A stretch of 64,000 bases of DNA, taken from the NCBI GenBank assembly GCA_022376925.1, contig JAIOJX010000032.1:99626794-99690793 (forward strand), in the 5' to 3' direction. The notes below the pieces were generated by a model that had not been told where the DNA came from, did not search any database, and was given only the letters and a program-made list of their open reading frames with translations. The DNA is from Tragulus kanchil. Taxonomy: Eukaryota > Chordata > Mammalia > Artiodactyla > Tragulidae. Each line of letters starts with the position of its first letter. Position 1 is the stretch's first letter. Made by a program: the position numbers and the translations under genes. This document shows positions 1 through 9,404 of this stretch, piece by piece.

Positions 1-394
1 TTTTTTTTTTAATACACACACATATTTTCTCTCTAAATAGACTCCTACAGTGATAATAGCATAAAAATGCATAGCATCTGTGCCTATATCAGACCAGTTA
101 ATCCTTAAAATATTCCATGAAGGAAAACTATTATTATCGGCAGTTTACAGATGAGAAGACCAAGTGAATAATTAGCTTGTACTTAGTTCTGTCTTTGGTG
201 GGTACCATGGATGATGGTCAGAGAGGCTGGACCATCCAGGGCTTTGAGGCCAACATTTGAAGGGGAAGAGCGATAGGATGGTCAGTCATCCTGGTTTGCT
301 CAGGAATGAAGGGAGTTCTCAGGACGTGAACCTTTCCCTGTTAACCCCAGCAAAGCCCTAGGAGAACTGGACAGGTTGGTCACCCTAGATAGTC
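1..394. other. Window edge with reverse MIR fragment
   Basis: The window opens with a short T run. About 110-190 reads as a reverse-strand MIR (TTAATCCTTAAAATATTCC, then ACAGATGAGAAGACC, the complement of the MIR 'cctcagtttcctcatctgtaaa' block). The rest to 394 is AT/GC-mixed single-copy-looking DNA with no supported gene. It recurs at about 1131-1461 in pair 1. Confidence 0.55.
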
Positions 395-960
395 ATTAAC
401 AATACAGATAAAGCCTATTGCCCTTAGGGAGTTTGCATCCTAGCAAAGAGAGACAGATTATAAACTGGTAAAGAAATAAACAAATGTGATATCAGGTGGA
501 TCCGGGCAATGGAGAAAATCAGGCAAAGAAAGAGGACAGAAGGGACTGGAAGGCGAGGGCTTGGGGAGTGGTCTATACTAGACTGAGTCATTGAGAAGTT
601 CCAGTCTGAGACAGAAGGATAAGAAGAGAGAGTAACTTGCTGGGAAAATTCCAGGCAATGCAGCTCAAGCATCATGTGGGAGAGGACAGAGAGCCAAGGG
701 TGAAATCTGAGAGTGGCCAGGGACCAGATCCCACAGGGCTAAGTGCCTTGGATGTCATTCCAAGAGAGAGAGCATGTTGGAAGGTTGGAGGAGAGAAGTA
801 GAATTGTTGGATATCTTCTTCACAAGAACCACTCTGGTTGCTCTGTGAGAAGAGAGTGGAGGGGAGGAATGAGTGAAAGCAGGAAAGCTCATTGGGAAGC
901 TCTTGCCATAATCTGAGAAAAGGACAAAATATGAATCAGAAAATGAGGGGCCTCCAACAG
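395..960 (-). repeat. L2-type LINE fragment (reverse)
   Basis: The strand shown carries the L2 complement pattern: AATACAGATAAAGCC, GGGAGTTTGCATCCTAGCA, then AAATAAACAAATGTGATATC, followed by purine-rich sequence ending TGAATCAGAAAATGAGGGG. L2 is an ancient inactive mammalian LINE. This piece has no intact frame. The second copy is at 1462-2027. Family assignment is by eye; RepeatMasker would settle it. Confidence 0.5.
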
Positions 961-984
961 GACCGGAGCTAACATCCACCTGTC

Positions 985-1120
985 ATCACTAGTGCAAACT
1001 GCTTAACTTCATTAGCCTTTAATCTTCTTATCTGTGGAGTGGGGATTAACAAATTGTGCAAGTTAAATGAAATCTTCTGTTGAAAAGGGACCAACAAAGT
1101 GCCTACTGTTCTATTGTGAA
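985..1120 (+). repeat. MIR SINE fragment
   Basis: Reads in MIR order: AACTGCTTAACTTC, CTTCTTATCTGTGGAGTGGG, then a degraded 3' part (CAACAAAGTGCCTACTGTTC). Highly diverged, as expected of MIR. Copies at 2052-2200 and, for the last 60 bp, from 3214. Confidence 0.6.
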
Positions 1121-2228
1121 CTTCATTAGCACTAAAATGCATAGCTTTGCCTATATCAGACCAGTTAATCCTTAAAATATTCCATGAAGGAAAACTATTA
1201 TTATCGGCAGTTTACAGATGAGAAGACCAAGTGAATAATTAGCTTGTACTTAGTTCTGTCTTTGGTGGGTACCATGGATGATGGTCAGAGAGGCTGGACC
1301 ATCCAGGGCTTTGAGGCCAACATTTGAAGGGGAAGAGCGATAGGATGGTCAGTCATCCTGGTTTGCTCAGGAATGAAGGGAGTTCTCAGGACGTGAACCT
1401 TTCCCTGTTAACCCCAGCAAAGCCCTAGGAGAACTGGACAGGTTGGTCACCCTAGATAGTCATTAACAATACAGATAAAGCCTATTGCCCTTAGGGAGTT
1501 TGCATCCTAGCAAAGAGAGACAGATTATAAACTGGTAAAGAAATAAACAAATGTGATATCAGGTGGATCCGGGCAATGGAGAAAATCAGGCAAAGAAAGA
1601 GGACAGAAGGGACTGGAAGGCGAGGGCTTGGGGAGTGGTCTATACTAGACTGAGTCATTGAGAAGTTCCAGTCTGAGACAGAAGGATAAGAAGAGAGAGT
1701 AACTTGCTGGGAAAATTCCAGGCAATGCAGCTCAAGCATCATGTGGGAGAGGACAGAGAGCCAAGGGTGAAATCTGAGAGTGGCCAGGGACCAGATCCCA
1801 CAGGGCTAAGTGCCTTGGATGTCATTCCAAGAGAGAGAGCATGTTGGAAGGTTGGAGGAGAGAAGTAGAATTGTTGGATATCTTCTTCACAAGAACCACT
1901 CTGGTTGCTCTGTGAGAAGAGAGTGGAGGGGAGGAATGAGTGAAAGCAGGAAAGCTCATTGGGAAGCTCTTGCCATAATCTGAGAAAAGGACAAAATATG
2001 AATCAGAAAATGAGGGGCCTCCAACAGGACCGGAGCTAACATCCACCTGTCATCACTAGTGCAAACTGCTTAACTTCATTAGCCTTTAATCTTCTTATCT
2101 GTGGAGTGGGGATTAACAAATTGTGCAAGTTAAATGAAATCTTCTGTTGAAAAGGGACCAACAAAGTGCCTACTGTTCTATTGTGAAAACACTAGAATGC
2201 CATAGGCATTACAATGTTACATTGCTAA

Positions 2229-2850
2229 TCTGATTTTTAAAGTTTATTTTATTTTATATTGGAGTACAGTTGATTTGCAATGTTAGTTTTAGGTGTACAG
2301 CAAAGTGACTCATATAGATAGATAGATATCCATTATTTCAGAATATTTTCCCATAGAACTTATTAAAAAATATTGAGTTTCATTCCCCATGCTATACACT
2401 ATATCCTTTTTGGTTATGTATTTTATATATAGTTGTGGGAAGATCCCCTGGAGAAGAAAATGCCAACTCTCTCTGGTTTTCTTGTCTGATAAATCCCATG
2501 GACAGAGGAGCCTGGCAGGCTACAGTCCATGATATTGCAAGAGTCGGACATGACTTAGCAACTAAACCACTACCACCACCACTACCAGTTTGTATATGTT
2601 AATCCCAAACTCCTAATTATCCCTCCCTACCTCTACATTTTCCATTTGGTAACCCTAAATTTATTTTTGAAGTCTTTGAGTCTGTTTCTGTTTTGTAAAT
2701 AAGTTTATTTGTATAAATCTTTTTTAGATTCCCCATATAAGTGCTATCATATGGTGTCTGTCTTTCTCTGATTTAATTCATTTAGTATTCATTTAGGATC
2801 ATAATCTCTAAGCATATCCACCTTGCTACAGATGACTCATTATTAAAGCT
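2229..2850 (-). mobile_element. L1 3' part (reverse), interrupted by a Bov-tA tail
   Basis: The plus strand shows the complement of an artiodactyl L1 3' region: TTTATTTTATATTGGAGTAC, ACAGCAAAGTGACTCA, CATGCTATACACTATATCC, then after the interruption AGTTTGTATATGTTAATCCC, TGAGTCTGTTTCTGTTTTG and GGTGTCTGTCTTTCTCTGA. The interruption is the SINE piece at 2437-2570. No open frame remains. The second copy is at about 3314-3935. Confidence 0.75.
2437..2570 (+). mobile_element. Bov-tA 3' half (Bov-A monomer), 5'-truncated
   Basis: Starts inside the element at GGGAAGATCCCCTGGAGAAG and continues through AATCCCATGGACAGAGGAGC and AGGCTACAGTCCATGA to the ACTAAACCACTACCACC tail. The tRNA-like head is missing. 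It is inserted in a reverse L1, so it is younger than that L1. The second copy is at 3522-3655. Confidence 0.85.
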
Positions 2851-3213
2851 AATGACTAGTCACACAGAGATGCAGGTTGCCTTGCACTGGTTGTAGTCTT
2901 CTACTTCTATCATTGTAGGTTTAGGCTCTTCTGATGTAGTTGTAAACATTAACAATTTCCAAAATATACTTAGTGGTTTATGTTCCTATATTGTTTTTCC
3001 TATGGTCTCTCTACTCAGGGATGCTGTTCTGTCTACCCCTATTCCAGTTCCACTTGGCCAAATACAAAGTCTCCTCTGAGGAAACTTCTGTAGGTCTTTT
3101 AATCCAGAGGAGTCAGCTGCTGCTTTCTCATTATTATCATACAATCTTGGCATTTCTAACTCGGTTATACCTGACAGCCTTTTATCATAGTTTTGCATAT
3201 GCCCTTTTTCCCA
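2851..3213. other. Non-coding segment, no gene seen
   Basis: Unclassified AT-rich DNA after the reverse L1. It contains an 81-codon open frame (2973-3218) whose translation is hydrophobic but shows no family I recognise. It appears three times (also 3936-4298 and 5033-5395) only because of the false duplications. Confidence 0.5.
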
Positions 3214-4298
3214 GTTAAATGAAATCTTCTGTTGAAAAGGGACCAACAAAGTGCCTACTGTTCTATTGTGAAAACACTAGAATGCCATAGGCATTACAAT
3301 GTTACATTGCTAATCTGATTTTTAAAGTTTATTTTATTTTATATTGGAGTACAGTTGATTTGCAATGTTAGTTTTAGGTGTACAGCAAAGTGACTCATAT
3401 AGATAGATAGATATCCATTATTTCAGAATATTTTCCCATAGAACTTATTAAAAAATATTGAGTTTCATTCCCCATGCTATACACTATATCCTTTTTGGTT
3501 ATGTATTTTATATATAGTTGTGGGAAGATCCCCTGGAGAAGAAAATGCCAACTCTCTCTGGTTTTCTTGTCTGATAAATCCCATGGACAGAGGAGCCTGG
3601 CAGGCTACAGTCCATGATATTGCAAGAGTCGGACATGACTTAGCAACTAAACCACTACCACCACCACTACCAGTTTGTATATGTTAATCCCAAACTCCTA
3701 ATTATCCCTCCCTACCTCTACATTTTCCATTTGGTAACCCTAAATTTATTTTTGAAGTCTTTGAGTCTGTTTCTGTTTTGTAAATAAGTTTATTTGTATA
3801 AATCTTTTTTAGATTCCCCATATAAGTGCTATCATATGGTGTCTGTCTTTCTCTGATTTAATTCATTTAGTATTCATTTAGGATCATAATCTCTAAGCAT
3901 ATCCACCTTGCTACAGATGACTCATTATTAAAGCTAATGACTAGTCACACAGAGATGCAGGTTGCCTTGCACTGGTTGTAGTCTTCTACTTCTATCATTG
4001 TAGGTTTAGGCTCTTCTGATGTAGTTGTAAACATTAACAATTTCCAAAATATACTTAGTGGTTTATGTTCCTATATTGTTTTTCCTATGGTCTCTCTACT
4101 CAGGGATGCTGTTCTGTCTACCCCTATTCCAGTTCCACTTGGCCAAATACAAAGTCTCCTCTGAGGAAACTTCTGTAGGTCTTTTAATCCAGAGGAGTCA
4201 GCTGCTGCTTTCTCATTATTATCATACAATCTTGGCATTTCTAACTCGGTTATACCTGACAGCCTTTTATCATAGTTTTGCATATGCCCTTTTTCCCC

Positions 4299-4411
4299 AT
4301 AAGGAAACTAGAGGTCAGGGGCAGCATTTATTTCATCTTGGATCTTACGAGGAAGGGAATGCTATCCACTATACAGCTCAGTCCCTGGCACATAGCAGAA
4401 ACTTAAGAAAT
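4299..4411 (+). repeat. L2-like 3' end
   Basis: AGCTCAGTCCCTGGCACATA followed by GCAGAAACTTAAGAAAT matches the L2/MIR 'cctggcacatagcaggcactcaa' ending, after a diverged body. The second copy is at 5396-5508. Old and non-coding. Confidence 0.5.
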
Positions 4412-5053
4412 CCCCTACTACTCACCATAAGAAAGAATGAAATAGTGCAATGCCATTTGCAACAACATGGATGGACTTAGAGGTGATCATACCAAGTGAA
4501 GTAAGTCAGAAAAAGAAAGATACATATCAGGCTTCCCTGATATCTGGCTCAGTGATAGAGAGTCCCCCAGCCAATGTGGGAAACAGGGGTTCAACCCCTA
4601 ACTGGGGAGGATCCCACATGCTGCAGAGCAACTGGGCCTCAATAGTTGTGGAGCAACTATTGAGCCTCTGCTCCAGAGCCTGGGAGCAACAACTAATAAA
4701 GCCCATTTGCTTTGCAACAAGAGAAGCCACAACTGTGAGAAGCCCATACCCAGCTAGAGAGGACTCCTGCTCTCTACACAGACTCCATGCGTAGTGAAGA
4801 CTCCACGCAGCCAGAACTAACTAAATCAAATTATTAAAAATAAAGACAAATATCATATTATACCACATGTATATGGAACAAAAAATATATGATACAAATG
4901 CACTTACAAACAAGAAATAGACTCACAGACTGAAAACAAACTTATGGTTACCAAAGGGGAAATGTGGGAAGGAGAATAAATTAGAAGTTTGGGGTTAACA
5001 TTTTCATGTTACTATATATATAAAATAGATCATCAATAGAGACCTACTCTATA
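4412..5053 (+). mobile_element. L1 3' end (ORF2 tail plus 3' UTR), split by a CHR-2 SINE
   Basis: Begins in the L1 region TACTACTCACCATAAGAAAG, whose translation reads RKNEI then ATTWMDLEVIIPSEVSQ, the well-known C-terminal stretch of L1 ORF2. A SINE occupies 4530-4844. L1 resumes with TATCATATTATACC, ATAGACTCACAGACTG, CTTATGGTTACCAAAGGGG and GAGACCTACTCTATAGCA, the standard 3' UTR order. A 5-bp insertion relative to the right-hand copy (5509-6215) breaks the ORF2 remnant here. The copy at 5509-6215 runs on to the true 3' end near 6215. Inactive fragment. Confidence 0.85.
4530..4844 (+). mobile_element. CHR-2-type tRNA-Glu SINE inserted in L1
   Basis: Starts GGCTTCCCTGATATCTGGCTC with a tRNA-like head (B-box-like GGTTCAACCCC near 4591), then the CHR-2 body of repeated AACTATTGAGCC, AACAAGAGAAGCCACAAC and CTCCACGCAGCCAGAACTAA blocks and an A/T-rich end. 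Flanking 11-bp duplication GATACATATCA (4519-4529) and GACAAATATCA (4845-4855) marks the insertion site in the L1 3' UTR. CHR SINEs are cetartiodactyl-specific. Confidence 0.85.
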
Positions 5054-5508
5054 GCAGGTTGCCTTGCACTGGTTGTAGTCTTCTACTTCTATCATTGTAG
5101 GTTTAGGCTCTTCTGATGTAGTTGTAAACATTAACAATTTCCAAAATATACTTAGTGGTTTATGTTCCTATATTGTTTTTCCTATGGTCTCTCTACTCAG
5201 GGATGCTGTTCTGTCTACCCCTATTCCAGTTCCACTTGGCCAAATACAAAGTCTCCTCTGAGGAAACTTCTGTAGGTCTTTTAATCCAGAGGAGTCAGCT
5301 GCTGCTTTCTCATTATTATCATACAATCTTGGCATTTCTAACTCGGTTATACCTGACAGCCTTTTATCATAGTTTTGCATATGCCCTTTTTCCCCATAAG
5401 GAAACTAGAGGTCAGGGGCAGCATTTATTTCATCTTGGATCTTACGAGGAAGGGAATGCTATCCACTATACAGCTCAGTCCCTGGCACATAGCAGAAACT
5501 TAAGAAAT

Positions 5509-6215
5509 CCCTTACTACTCACCATAAGAAAGAATGAAATAGTGCCATTTGCAACAACATGGATGGACTTAGAGGTGATCATACCAAGTGAAGTAAGTCA
5601 GAAAAAGAAAGATACATATCAGGCTTCCCTGATATCTGGCTCAGTGATAGAGAGTCCCCCAGCCAATGTGGGAAACAGGGGTTCAACCCCTAACTGGGGA
5701 GGATCCCACATGCTGCAGAGCAACTGGGCCTCAATAGTTGTGGAGCAACTATTGAGCCTCTGCTCCAGAGCCTGGGAGCAACAACTAATAAAGCCCATTT
5801 GCTTTGCAACAAGAGAAGCCACAACTGTGAGAAGCCCATACCCAGCTAGAGAGGACTCCTGCTCTCTACACAGACTCCATGCGTAGTGAAGACTCCACGC
5901 AGCCAGAACTAACTAAATCAAATTATTAAAAATAAAGACAAATATCATATTATACCACATGTATATGGAACAAAAAATATATGATACAAATGCACTTACA
6001 AACAAGAAATAGACTCACAGACTGAAAACAAACTTATGGTTACCAAAGGGGAAATGTGGGAAGGAGAATAAATTAGAAGTTTGGGGTTAACATTTTCATG
6101 TTACTATATATATAAAATAGATCATCAATAGAGACCTACTCTATAGCATAGGAAACTATATTCAACATTTTATAATAGCCTATGGTACAAAAGAATCTGA
6201 AGAAAGAAAAATACA
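5509..6215 (+). pseudogene. L1 ORF2 C-terminal remnant and 3' UTR (second copy)
   Basis: Right-hand copy of the L1 at 4412-5053, with the CHR-2 SINE at 5622-5936. Here the 5 bp AATGC are absent, so an open frame runs 5155-5886 (243 codons): unique DNA, then the L1 piece (residues about 119-155, RKNEIVPFATTWMDLEVII), then the sense strand of the SINE. This is a chance composite. The reverse transcriptase and endonuclease domains are missing. The 3' UTR ends near TCTGAAGAAAGAAAAATAC. Confidence 0.8.
5622..5936 (+). mobile_element. CHR-2-type SINE (second copy)
   Basis: Same element as 4530-4844, carried along by duplicate pair 3. Sequence is essentially identical, including the flanking target-site duplication. 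Confidence 0.85.
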
Positions 6216-6560
6216 TGCATCACGTAATCTCGGAAGTGACATACTATCTCTAATGCCACATCCTATTTCACACAGGCCCACCCTGATACCCTGGGGGAGG
6301 GATTCCACAGGGGTGTGGATACTGAAAGGCAGACATCCCTGGGACTGGGGGCTTGGAGGCCACCTACCACAAACAGCGATAATTTTCCCTGTGACTGTTG
6401 GGAATAAAAACCTAGGTGTTCTTAGCTTGTCCTGCTTAAGGGACTCTGATGGTCTCAGGTCACTCCCAGATAGACCCAGGGTCTCTGCAGTGGACACAGA
6501 GCTCTCCAGACCTATCTCCTGTCTACTTTCCCAGCCACATCCTCCTCCTCCCTTCTTGAT
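6216..6560. other. Unclassified repeat-like DNA
   Basis: Contains GGGAGGGATTCCACAGGGGT and GGAGGCCACCTACCACA, which resemble the end of an old mammalian LTR or DNA element, but I cannot name it. Overlapping 104-105-codon open frames lie on both strands (6180-6567). They show no recognisable domain and I do not call them genes. Confidence 0.35.
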
Positions 6561-6830
6561 ACTTTAAGCTCCACCTCTATCAAACTCTTTGGTTTCCTGG
6601 CATTTGTCCATGCTTTCCTTCTGCTTGGAAGGCCCTTATTTTCACCACATGGTCAGCCTAGTAAGCTTTCATTCTTCCAACCATCCTCACATCCTGCCTC
6701 CCTCTGAGGGTTTCTCCGCTCATCTTCAGATAGCGTCTGTTGGTGGGGACGTCCTCTGTGCACAGACCCAGAATGCACTCCTCCCTTACACATCATATGG
6801 CACTAGAAGGATTTCCTTTGGGCCTTGACT
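6560..6830 (+). repeat. L2-type LINE fragment (forward)
   Basis: GGCATTTGTCCATGCTTTCC, TTCTGCTTGGAAGGCCC and TCCTCACATCCTGCCTCC follow the order of the L2 'cctttgcacatgctgttccctctgcctggaa' region in a diverged form. No intact frame. Confidence 0.5.
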
Positions 6831-6892
6831 TGGATTTAAGCCCTGACTCTGTATTGTATTGAGTGACTTCAGGAGAAAGGAAAAGACCAAAC

Positions 6893-7313
6893 ATTTATTA
6901 CACTCCTTGAGAGCCAGCGACTACCTCAGACACTTTCTTAGACATTATCCTATTCCGTCACATACATTTTTCCACCTGGGGAAGTGATTGGACCTCCTTA
7001 GATTGCAGTTAACTCATTAATACCATGAGACTATTTCCCAAGTCTGCCCTGGACACTTCCACTCATCTGTGCTTGATATACCACCTCTCCTGCCCTGGGA
7101 CACACTCTGCTCCATCTCCATGTGTTTTTTCTTCCACAGTTCCCTCGGGATCTAATCCCATCTTTATTCCTTTGGAGCTGGGCAACCTTAGGAAAGTTAC
7201 TTAACTTCTCTGAAGCCAGAAAATAGCAGTAGCTAACAACCGCTGCTGATACTGTGTGAATCCTTCGTGAGTCTGTGATTGTCAGGCATCCCTGGAGTAG
7301 TGTCTGACACATG
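6893..7313. repeat. MIR fragments (reverse, then forward)
   Basis: About 6893-7010 resembles reverse MIR (ACATTTATTACACTCC ... TTAGACATTATCCTATT). About 7165-7313 is a forward MIR: GGGCAACCTTAGGAAAG, TTACTTAACTTCTCTGAAGC, then GTGTCTGACACATGG. The forward piece is copied at 8253-8401. Confidence 0.6.
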
Positions 7314-7475
7314 GAAGTGAAAGTGTTCGTGGCTCAGTCATGTCAGACTCTTTGTGACCTCATGGACTGTTGCTCACTGGGCTCACCTTCTCCAGGTGAT
7401 CTTCCTAGCCTAGGGACTGACTTGGAGTCTCCTGAATTACAGGCAGATTCTCTACCATCTGAGCTACTTGTCTGA
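7314..7475 (-). mobile_element. Bov-tA SINE (reverse)
   Basis: Plus strand shows the complement: GGCTCAGTCATGTCAGACTC, TTTGTGACCTCATGGACTG, CTTCTCCAGGTGATCTTCC and a tRNA-head complement ending CTACCATCTGAGCTACTTG. Diverged. A stretch of the central 'tccatgggattttccaggcaag' block is missing. Confidence 0.85.
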
Positions 7476-7853
7476 TCCCTGTCTGACATCTGTAGGGCTC
7501 CCTAAATGGTGTTTCCCTGTCTTTCTTTCTTTCAGGACCAAAGCAAACATGCACCCAAATACCACTCACACCCTCCACCCAGAGCCCATTCTATTATGTC
7601 TCCCTTTCTCCTGTCAAGGCTACCATTTTCAAAAATGTAAGCACATGTCTCAGAAATTACTGAGGGGAAGGTGTGCATCTTGCCCTTCCAACGTGGAGGC
7701 AGGTCTCAGGAAAGTCACCCCTGTGACAATGACACTATGAAGCTGGGCTTGTTCGAACTTGCATGCAAGTCTTGATTTCTCTATTCACAATGAGAAAAAG
7801 AAAACTACCTGACAGGGCTAGATGGCAATACTGGTATTTTAAAAAGAGTCTCT

Positions 7854-8003
7854 AGGGACTTCCTGACGCTCCAATAGCAAAGACGCCAAGCTCCTCGCAC
7901 AGGGGGCACAGGTTTGACCCCTGGTAAGGGTACTAGATCTCATAGGCTGCAACTAAAGCATTTTCATGGTACCACTAAAGCACTCACATCACGGAACTTC
8001 AAC
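7854..8003 (+). mobile_element. CHR-type tRNA SINE, truncated at the junction
   Basis: AGGGACTTCCTGACGCTCC head, B-box-like GGTTTGACCCC (7912-7922), then CTAGATCTCATAGGCTGCA. The end is lost in the noisy junction sequence. The fuller copy is 8941-9125. Confidence 0.7.
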
Positions 8004-8401
8004 CTTTTTTTTAAAAAAAAGCTCCCAATATGCAAGAGCCATCCGTCACATACATTTTTCCACCTGGGGAAGTGATTGGACCTCCTTAGATTGCAGTTAA
8101 CTCATTAATACCATGAGACTATTTCCCAAGTCTGCCCTGGACACTTCCACTCATCTGTGCTTGATATACCACCTCTCCTGCCCTGGGACACACTCTGCTC
8201 CATCTCCATGTGTTTTTTCTTCCACAGTTCCCTCGGGATCTAATCCCATCTTTATTCCTTTGGAGCTGGGCAACCTTAGGAAAGTTACTTAACTTCTCTG
8301 AAGCCAGAAAATAGCAGTAGCTAACAACCGCTGCTGATACTGTGTGAATCCTTCGTGAGTCTGTGATTGTCAGGCATCCCTGGAGTAGTGTCTGACACAT
8401 G

Positions 8402-8563
8402 GAAGTGAAAGTGTTCGTGGCTCAGTCATGTCAGACTCTTTGTGACCTCATGGACTGTTGCTCACTGGGCTCACCTTCTCCAGGTGATCTTCCTAGCCTA
8501 GGGACTGACTTGGAGTCTCCTGAATTACAGGCAGATTCTCTACCATCTGAGCTACTTGTCTGA
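8402..8563 (-). mobile_element. Bov-tA SINE (reverse, second copy)
   Basis: Copy of 7314-7475 within duplicate pair 4, identical by eye. Confidence 0.85.
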
Positions 8564-8940
8564 TCCCTGTCTGACATCTGTAGGGCTCCCTAAATGGTGT
8601 TTCCCTGTCTTTCTTTCTTTCAGGACCAAAGCAAACATGCACCCAAATACCACTCACACCCTCCACCCAGAGCCCATTCTATTATGTCTCCCTTTCTCCT
8701 GTCAAGGCTACCATTTTCAAAAATGTAAGCACATGTCTCAGAAATTACTGAGGGGAAGGTGTGCATCTTGCCCTTCCAACGTGGAGGCAGGTCTCAGGAA
8801 AGTCACCCCTGTGACAATGACACTATGAAGCTGGGCTTGTTCGAACTTGCGCAAGTCTTGATTTCTCTATTCACAATGAGAAAAAGAAAACTACCTGACA
8901 GGGCTAGATGGCAATACTGGTATTTTAAAAAAGAGTCTCT

Positions 8941-9125
8941 AGGGACTTCCCTGACGCTCCAATAGCAAAGACGCCAAGCTCCTCGCACAGGGGGCCCAGG
9001 TTTGATCCCTGGTAAGGGTACTAGATCTCATAGGCTGCAACTAAAGCATTTTCATGGTACCACTAAAGCCCTCACACATCACGACAGAAACTTGGTACAA
9101 CCCAATAAATAAATATTTTTTTAAA
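8941..9125 (+). mobile_element. CHR-type tRNA SINE (fuller copy)
   Basis: AGGGACTTCCCTGACGCTCC head, GGTTTGATCCC B-box-like motif near 9000-9010, and an end with CCCAATAAATAAATATT before a T/A-rich tail. Compared with 7854-8003 it has an extra C in the head and an intact 3' end, so this copy is the more reliable reading. Confidence 0.75.
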
Positions 9126-9179
9126 GATAAATAAAAAATTAAACAAGAGTCTACACCAGGACTTAGCATACAGTAGGTG

Positions 9180-9404
9180 GGGCTTCCTGGGTGGCGCTAG
9201 TGGTAAAAGAGCCTGCCTACCAATGTAGGAGAACTAAGAGACGCGGGCTTGATCTCTGGATCAGAAAGATGCCCTGGAGGAGGAAATGGCAACCCACTCC
9301 AGTATAGTCAATGGGAAAATCCCATGGACAGAGGAGCCTGGCAGGCTACAATCCATGGGATCACAGAGAGCTGGGCGCGACTAAAGTGACTTAGCACAGC
9401 ACAG
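9180..9404 (+). mobile_element. Bov-tA SINE
   Basis: Full-length element: GGGCTTCCTGGGTGGCGCTA head, GGAGGAGGAAATGGCAACCC, CCCATGGACAGAGGAGCCTG, GGCTACAATCCATGGGATC and an ACTTAGCACAGCACAG end. Single copy in the window. Confidence 0.9.

Larger units (their letters stand above)
64..2187. repeat. Tandem duplicate pair 1 (unit 1067 bp)
   Basis: Positions 64-1120 recur almost unchanged at 1131-2187. The ten bases between the copies (1121-1130) match neither flank properly, and the first bases of the second copy differ slightly (a few bases missing after GCATAGC). The unit contains reverse MIR, reverse L2 and forward MIR sequence, so it is not a repeat-family unit in itself. Probably an unmerged contig overlap. 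Confidence 0.9.
2128..4298. repeat. Tandem duplicate pair 2 (unit 1085-1086 bp)
   Basis: Positions 2128-3213 recur at 3214-4298 with no spacer. The copies differ by a single G in a homopolymer (3240 region). The first about 60 bp of the unit already belong to pair 1, so AGTTAAATGAAATC occurs three times (about 1061, 2128, 3214). An L1 fragment split by a Bov-tA tail lies inside and is therefore counted twice. Confidence 0.9.
3957..6148. repeat. Tandem duplicate pair 3 (unit 1092-1097 bp)
   Basis: Positions 3957-5053 recur at 5054-6148. The right copy lacks 5 bp (AATGC) found near 4449-4456, which shifts the offset from 1097 to 1092 and lengthens an open frame. The junction sits in the shared bases GCA. 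The block 3957-4298 overlaps pair 2 and so exists three times (2871-3213, 3957-4298, 5054-5395). Confidence 0.9.
6954..9090. repeat. Tandem duplicate pair 4 (unit 1088 bp)
   Basis: Positions 6954 to about 8003 recur from 8042 to about 9090. The last about 40 bases of the left copy (8004-8041) no longer resemble the corresponding right-hand sequence, and the last matching 100 bp contain several indels. The right copy starts cleanly. Confidence 0.9.

Noticed and set aside
4591..4601. B-box-like motif as a true tRNA gene
   Set aside because: It belongs to a SINE head; no cloverleaf with anticodon and acceptor stems can be drawn there or at the other SINE heads.
5155..5886. 243-codon open frame as a novel gene
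   Set aside because: Composite of unclassified DNA, L1 tail and SINE; the sister copy is broken by a 5-bp difference.
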